From: Planctomycetota bacterium
GTDB lineage: Bacteria > Planctomycetota > Planctomycetia > Planctomycetales > Planctomycetaceae
Direction of reading: 5' to 3'
Assembly: GCA_023417655.1 (NCBI GenBank)
Contig: JAEZFD010000049.1
Coordinates: 62,001 to 126,000, forward strand
Length of the DNA stretch: 64,000 nt
Shown here: piece by piece, positions 61,509-64,000 of the stretch
How the letters are laid out: each line of letters starts with the position of its first letter
Numbering within the stretch: position 1 is the first letter of the stretch
Notes under the pieces: model-generated
The model's input: only the letters and a program-made list of their open reading frames with translations
What the model was told of the DNA's origin: nothing
Database searches by the model: none
Position numbers and translations under genes: made by a program

Positions 61509-61991
61509 ATGAACGCGATTCAGGCCATTGCCCAAAATTTGGATCTCTCCGACATGATCTGCGGAGGATATCTCACCGGTTTAACCGATGCGGATCTGAT
61601 GATTCGGCCATCAGTCGGAATTAACCATATCAACTGGCAACTTGGACACCTCATCGTCTCTGATCACGAGATGCTGGCCGCGATCCGGCCCCAGGCTTTG
61701 CCTCCACTGCCAGCAGGTCTTGAGGAACAATATTCCAAGGCAGCGGCCTCCTGCGATGATCCGGCGAAATTTCAGACCAAGGATGAACTGCTCGCGATCT
61801 TCACAGAGATCCGGAAAGGCGTGCGGGCCGCTCTGGAACAGGAAACCGAAGCCAATCTGGATGCAGAGTCCGGTATCAGCTATGCCCCGACTGTGGGGCA
61901 GATCTATCTCATGTTGGGATCGCACTGGCTCATGCACTGCGGCCAGTGGGTCGCTGTTCGCCGTCAGCGCGGATTGCCGCCACTCTTTTAA
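61509..61991 (+). CDS. DinB-like superfamily protein
   Basis: A 160-residue four-helix-bundle protein of the DinB/YfiT type. His residues in INWQLGHLIVSDHEML (40-55) and GSHWLMHCGQW near the C-terminus supply a likely metal-binding triad. Members of this superfamily include thiol-S-transferases and hypothetical metal-dependent enzymes; the reaction here is unknown. The ATG at 61509 follows AGTAGGAAATAT, a fair ribosome binding site. The longer frame from 61401 was rejected as Arg/Ser-rich and overlapping the neighbour antisense. Confidence 0.8.
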   Translation: MNAIQAIAQNLDLSDMICGGYLTGLTDADLMIRPSVGINHINWQLGHLIVSDHEMLAAIRPQALPPLPAGLEEQYSKAAASCDDPAKFQTKDELLAIFTEIRKGVRAALEQETEANLDAESGISYAPTVGQIYLMLGSHWLMHCGQWVAVRRQRGLPPLF

Positions 61992-62046
61992 TTCCGCTTT
62001 GCTTCCTCACGCATCCTGCTCAGGAGGGACCGGGAGACCGGAGTCT

Positions 62047-62961
62047 TTACCGTCCCCCTCCTTTGCGGCGGCGTTTTCGCCAGTCGAGATAGCGGCCCAG
62101 CACCAGTGGGAATGGATCCGCCGTCGTGAGCTGGAGCAGGTCATATCCGCATCCAGTTACCAGTTGCTGCAGTTGCTTCTGAAACGCCTGGAACTGCTCG
62201 AGGTATTCTTTGCGGAGGCGATGAGGGTCAACAAGAATCCGCTCTCCGTCAACTTCCAGACTGCGGAACAGGGTCGGCTTTTCAAAAGGAAATTCCGCTT
62301 CTTCCGGAGCAATGACCTGCAGCATGACAACGTCGTGCTGACTTCTTCGAAACTGCTGAAGAGCGGATTGCAGGACAGCGAGATCATCGAAAAAGTCACT
62401 GATCAGGATGACAACTGATCGTCTCTTGAGCGTTGGAATCAGCTGTCGGAAAAACGGAGCGAGTCCGGTTTCTCCGCCCGGAGCCCTCGCACTCAGGACC
62501 GCCGAGAGTTGCTGAAACGTCTTGGGATTCGTTGAAGGTTCGATGCGGTCACGGATCTTCTGATCAAACGTCACCAGTCCAACGGCGTCTCTTTGCCCGA
62601 TGAGCAGATACCCAAGTGCGGCCGCGAGCACGCGAGCATATTCAAACTTGGTGGCCGTGCTGCCGCCATAGGCCATGCTGCCCGAGGCATCGACGACCAG
62701 ATAAGCCTGCAGATTCGTTTCTTCTTCGAATTCCTTGATGTAATAGCGCCCGGTCTTGCCGTATGCCCGCCAGTCGATGTGGCGAATCTCATCACCGGTT
62801 GTGTATTGACGATGTTCGACGAACTCAACGCTGGAGCCTTTGAATGGGCTCTCATGCTGGCCGATCATCTCTCCTTCGACGATCCGGCGCGCAATGACTT
62901 CGAGCTGCCCAAATCGGGCGAGTGCAGTCGAATCATGCAGCGGTGGAAGTGGAGTTGTCAT
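62047..62961 (-). CDS. DUF58 domain-containing protein (VWA-like)
   Basis: A 304-residue DUF58 protein. GSSVEFVEHRQYTTGDEIRH with DIDWRAYG-like IDWRAYGKTG (43-72) and VVDASGSMAYG (94-104), the MIDAS-like metal site of a VWA domain, identify it. DUF58 proteins are usually partners of MoxR AAA+ ATPases in chaperone or cofactor-insertion systems. No MoxR gene is adjacent in the window; the upstream neighbour is a TIM-barrel isomerase 74 bp away on the same strand. There is no signal peptide. Confidence 0.9.
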   Translation of the reverse strand: MTTPLPPLHDSTALARFGQLEVIARRIVEGEMIGQHESPFKGSSVEFVEHRQYTTGDEIRHIDWRAYGKTGRYYIKEFEEETNLQAYLVVDASGSMAYGGSTATKFEYARVLAAALGYLLIGQRDAVGLVTFDQKIRDRIEPSTNPKTFQQLSAVLSARAPGGETGLAPFFRQLIPTLKRRSVVILISDFFDDLAVLQSALQQFRRSQHDVVMLQVIAPEEAEFPFEKPTLFRSLEVDGERILVDPHRLRKEYLEQFQAFQKQLQQLVTGCGYDLLQLTTADPFPLVLGRYLDWRKRRRKGGGR

Positions 62962-63035
62962 CGTGAGGCGATTGCTCAGTCAGTCGGTCACTCAGGCTTG
63001 TTCTGATCGCGAATCCCGATCACTCCGAATTCGGT

Positions 63036-63827
63036 TCAGATCATTCCTTCGAGGAACAGTTGTTTCAGGTATTGGACGCCGCGATTGATGTCCCCGATGC
63101 GGTCAGTTCCGATGGTCCGCTGGACGTTGATCCAGCCGGTGTAATCCATTTCGTTGAGTAAGGCAGCAACTTCGTCCCAGTCGACAGTGCCCCGACCGAT
63201 GGGAACTTCTCGTCCTGATCCGCCGCTCCCTTGAGTGGCATCACGTCCTTCAACGTGGCCCAGAACTCCGAAATAGTCCCGCAGCTCACCGAGGTAGGGA
63301 AGGCCATTGAGGACCCAGTCTGAAAAGTCTCCGTCGATGTTGACCAATCCCTGATTGATCGCCTTCAGAACCGGCTTCCATTCGCTCGCCGGATCTCCGC
63401 CTGGCAAGAGACAAAGAATCACACCGTGTCGATCACCTGCGCCGGCGAGTTCTCCGAGGATCTGAATCAGCGTCTCCCGCTCTTTTGAATCTGCTGTCGG
63501 CAGGTCACCCGGCCGGAGTGTCAACCGGCGAATCCGGAGCTGTGATGCAGTCGTGATGGCGTCATGAATGGCAGTAAGTCGCTGATCGAGATGTTCGGGG
63601 TCAATCAGCGGTCTCTTCAGCGGGAAGTGACCAGAAGCAGGTTCGAGGTCACGCTCTTTCAATTCATAAAGCAGCTGTCGCCGGGCGGACTCCCCCAGTC
63701 GTGCTCCGACAATTTCGGTCCGCAGGTCAAACTGAACTCCCCGCACTCCCATCTGAACCGCCAGATGAAGTGCCTGCCGCAGATCGGAATGCAGGGCATT
63801 GGTCGGCACTGAAATCTTGATCCGCAT
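63036..63827 (-). CDS. Sugar phosphate isomerase/epimerase-like TIM-barrel protein
   Basis: A 263-residue AP-endonuclease-2-type TIM barrel. Family segments are VRGVQFDLRTE, SQLRIRRLTLRPGDLP, GVILCLLPGGDP, VNIDGDFSDWVLNG and the ending YTGWINVQRTIGTD. Such proteins isomerise or epimerise sugars, polyols or inositols in the cytoplasm; the substrate cannot be fixed. The usual central Glu of the barrel is not obvious in LLPGGDPASEW, so a non-catalytic or different chemistry is possible. It is probably the first gene of a two-gene unit with the DUF58 gene. Confidence 0.85.
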   Translation of the reverse strand: MRIKISVPTNALHSDLRQALHLAVQMGVRGVQFDLRTEIVGARLGESARRQLLYELKERDLEPASGHFPLKRPLIDPEHLDQRLTAIHDAITTASQLRIRRLTLRPGDLPTADSKERETLIQILGELAGAGDRHGVILCLLPGGDPASEWKPVLKAINQGLVNIDGDFSDWVLNGLPYLGELRDYFGVLGHVEGRDATQGSGGSGREVPIGRGTVDWDEVAALLNEMDYTGWINVQRTIGTDRIGDINRGVQYLKQLFLEGMI

Positions 63828-63909
63828 GAGTTCTCTCGCTCAGATTCATTCTCAAATTCAATTCCGCGTCCCGAAGGGGCTCTCCTGATGAGTGGCCACG
63901 CGACGTGGT

Positions 63910-64000
63910 ATGGTTGATCATACTCCGGTGTTCAACTCATCGCCTGCATCGCAGGCTGGAATTCACTGGCCGCATGCGAGAAACTGCAATTTAAAGCTGA
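63910..64000 (+). CDS. Possible start of a gene running off the right edge
   Basis: A frame MVDHTPVFNSSPASQ and onward opens at ATG 63910 and stays open to the window edge, 30 codons. It is divergent from the isomerase. There is no good ribosome binding site and too little sequence to name it. Confidence 0.25.
   Translation, partial: MVDHTPVFNSSPASQAGIHWPHARNCNLKL

Overview
The window looks like a contiguous piece of a planctomycete chromosome, probably family Planctomycetaceae. The evidence is a DUF1501 gene next to a PSCyt1/DUF1549/DUF1553 cytochrome gene, a DUF1559 pseudopilin-like protein, two secreted PQQ-type beta-propellers, Gfo/Idh and TIM-barrel isomerase genes, and many small transcription units on both strands. 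No rRNA, tRNA, CRISPR array, transposase or phage module was recognised. All family assignments rest on reading motifs; no database search was run.

Layout. 1-970 has no convincing gene. 971-6283 holds a PQQ beta-propeller, a tandem PilT/PilB-type ATPase pair (the PilB-like one carries a signal peptide and membrane segments) and a small protein with an L7/L12-like C-terminus. 6304-9908 is a minus-strand run of an aldehyde dehydrogenase, a membrane-anchored unknown and a lipid kinase, plus a DUF1643 gene. 10229-12080 has a DUF1559 protein and a secreted Cys-rich unknown. 12245-15429 has a luciferase-like oxidoreductase, an HD phosphohydrolase and RuvX. 15464-18659 is a partial complex I cluster read nuoI-nuoA-nuoC-nuoD, with no nuoB. 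18777-23381 is the DUF1501/PSCyt pair. 23638-27377 is an overlapping pair of ABC exporter half-transporters with one degenerate ATP site. 27876-30685 is a glycogen locus (GH15-like protein and GlgC).

31082-34580 carries a STAS protein, HemD overlapping a thioesterase, LarB and a secreted unknown. 34812-37863 has a Kelch protein and a prenyltransferase/squalene-cyclase-fold protein. After a 736-bp gap come an FHA-EAL fusion, a methyltransferase, a XerD-type recombinase, a large membrane protein with internal repeats, a Gfo/Idh oxidoreductase, a second PQQ propeller, and an unlisted 58-codon gene resembling CsrA. Then follow a Clp-N/ThiD2/ThiE fusion, a Kef-type antiporter, a small cytochrome c, two sensor kinases flanking a putative metallopeptidase, a DUF255 thioredoxin-like protein, a TPR protein, GpsA, an amino-acid-kinase-family protein (possibly MfnE-like), DinB, DUF58 and a sugar isomerase.

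The least explained structure is a dispersed non-coding repeat of about 100 bp, present in three clear copies (30945-31045, 58642-58743 on plus; 37951-38053 on minus). It has strictly conserved palindromic blocks around a variable centre. Other points worth following are a perfect 12-bp inverted repeat before the prenyltransferase-like gene, the three-domain thiamin fusion, the CsrA-like small gene, and the repeat-bearing 603-residue membrane protein.
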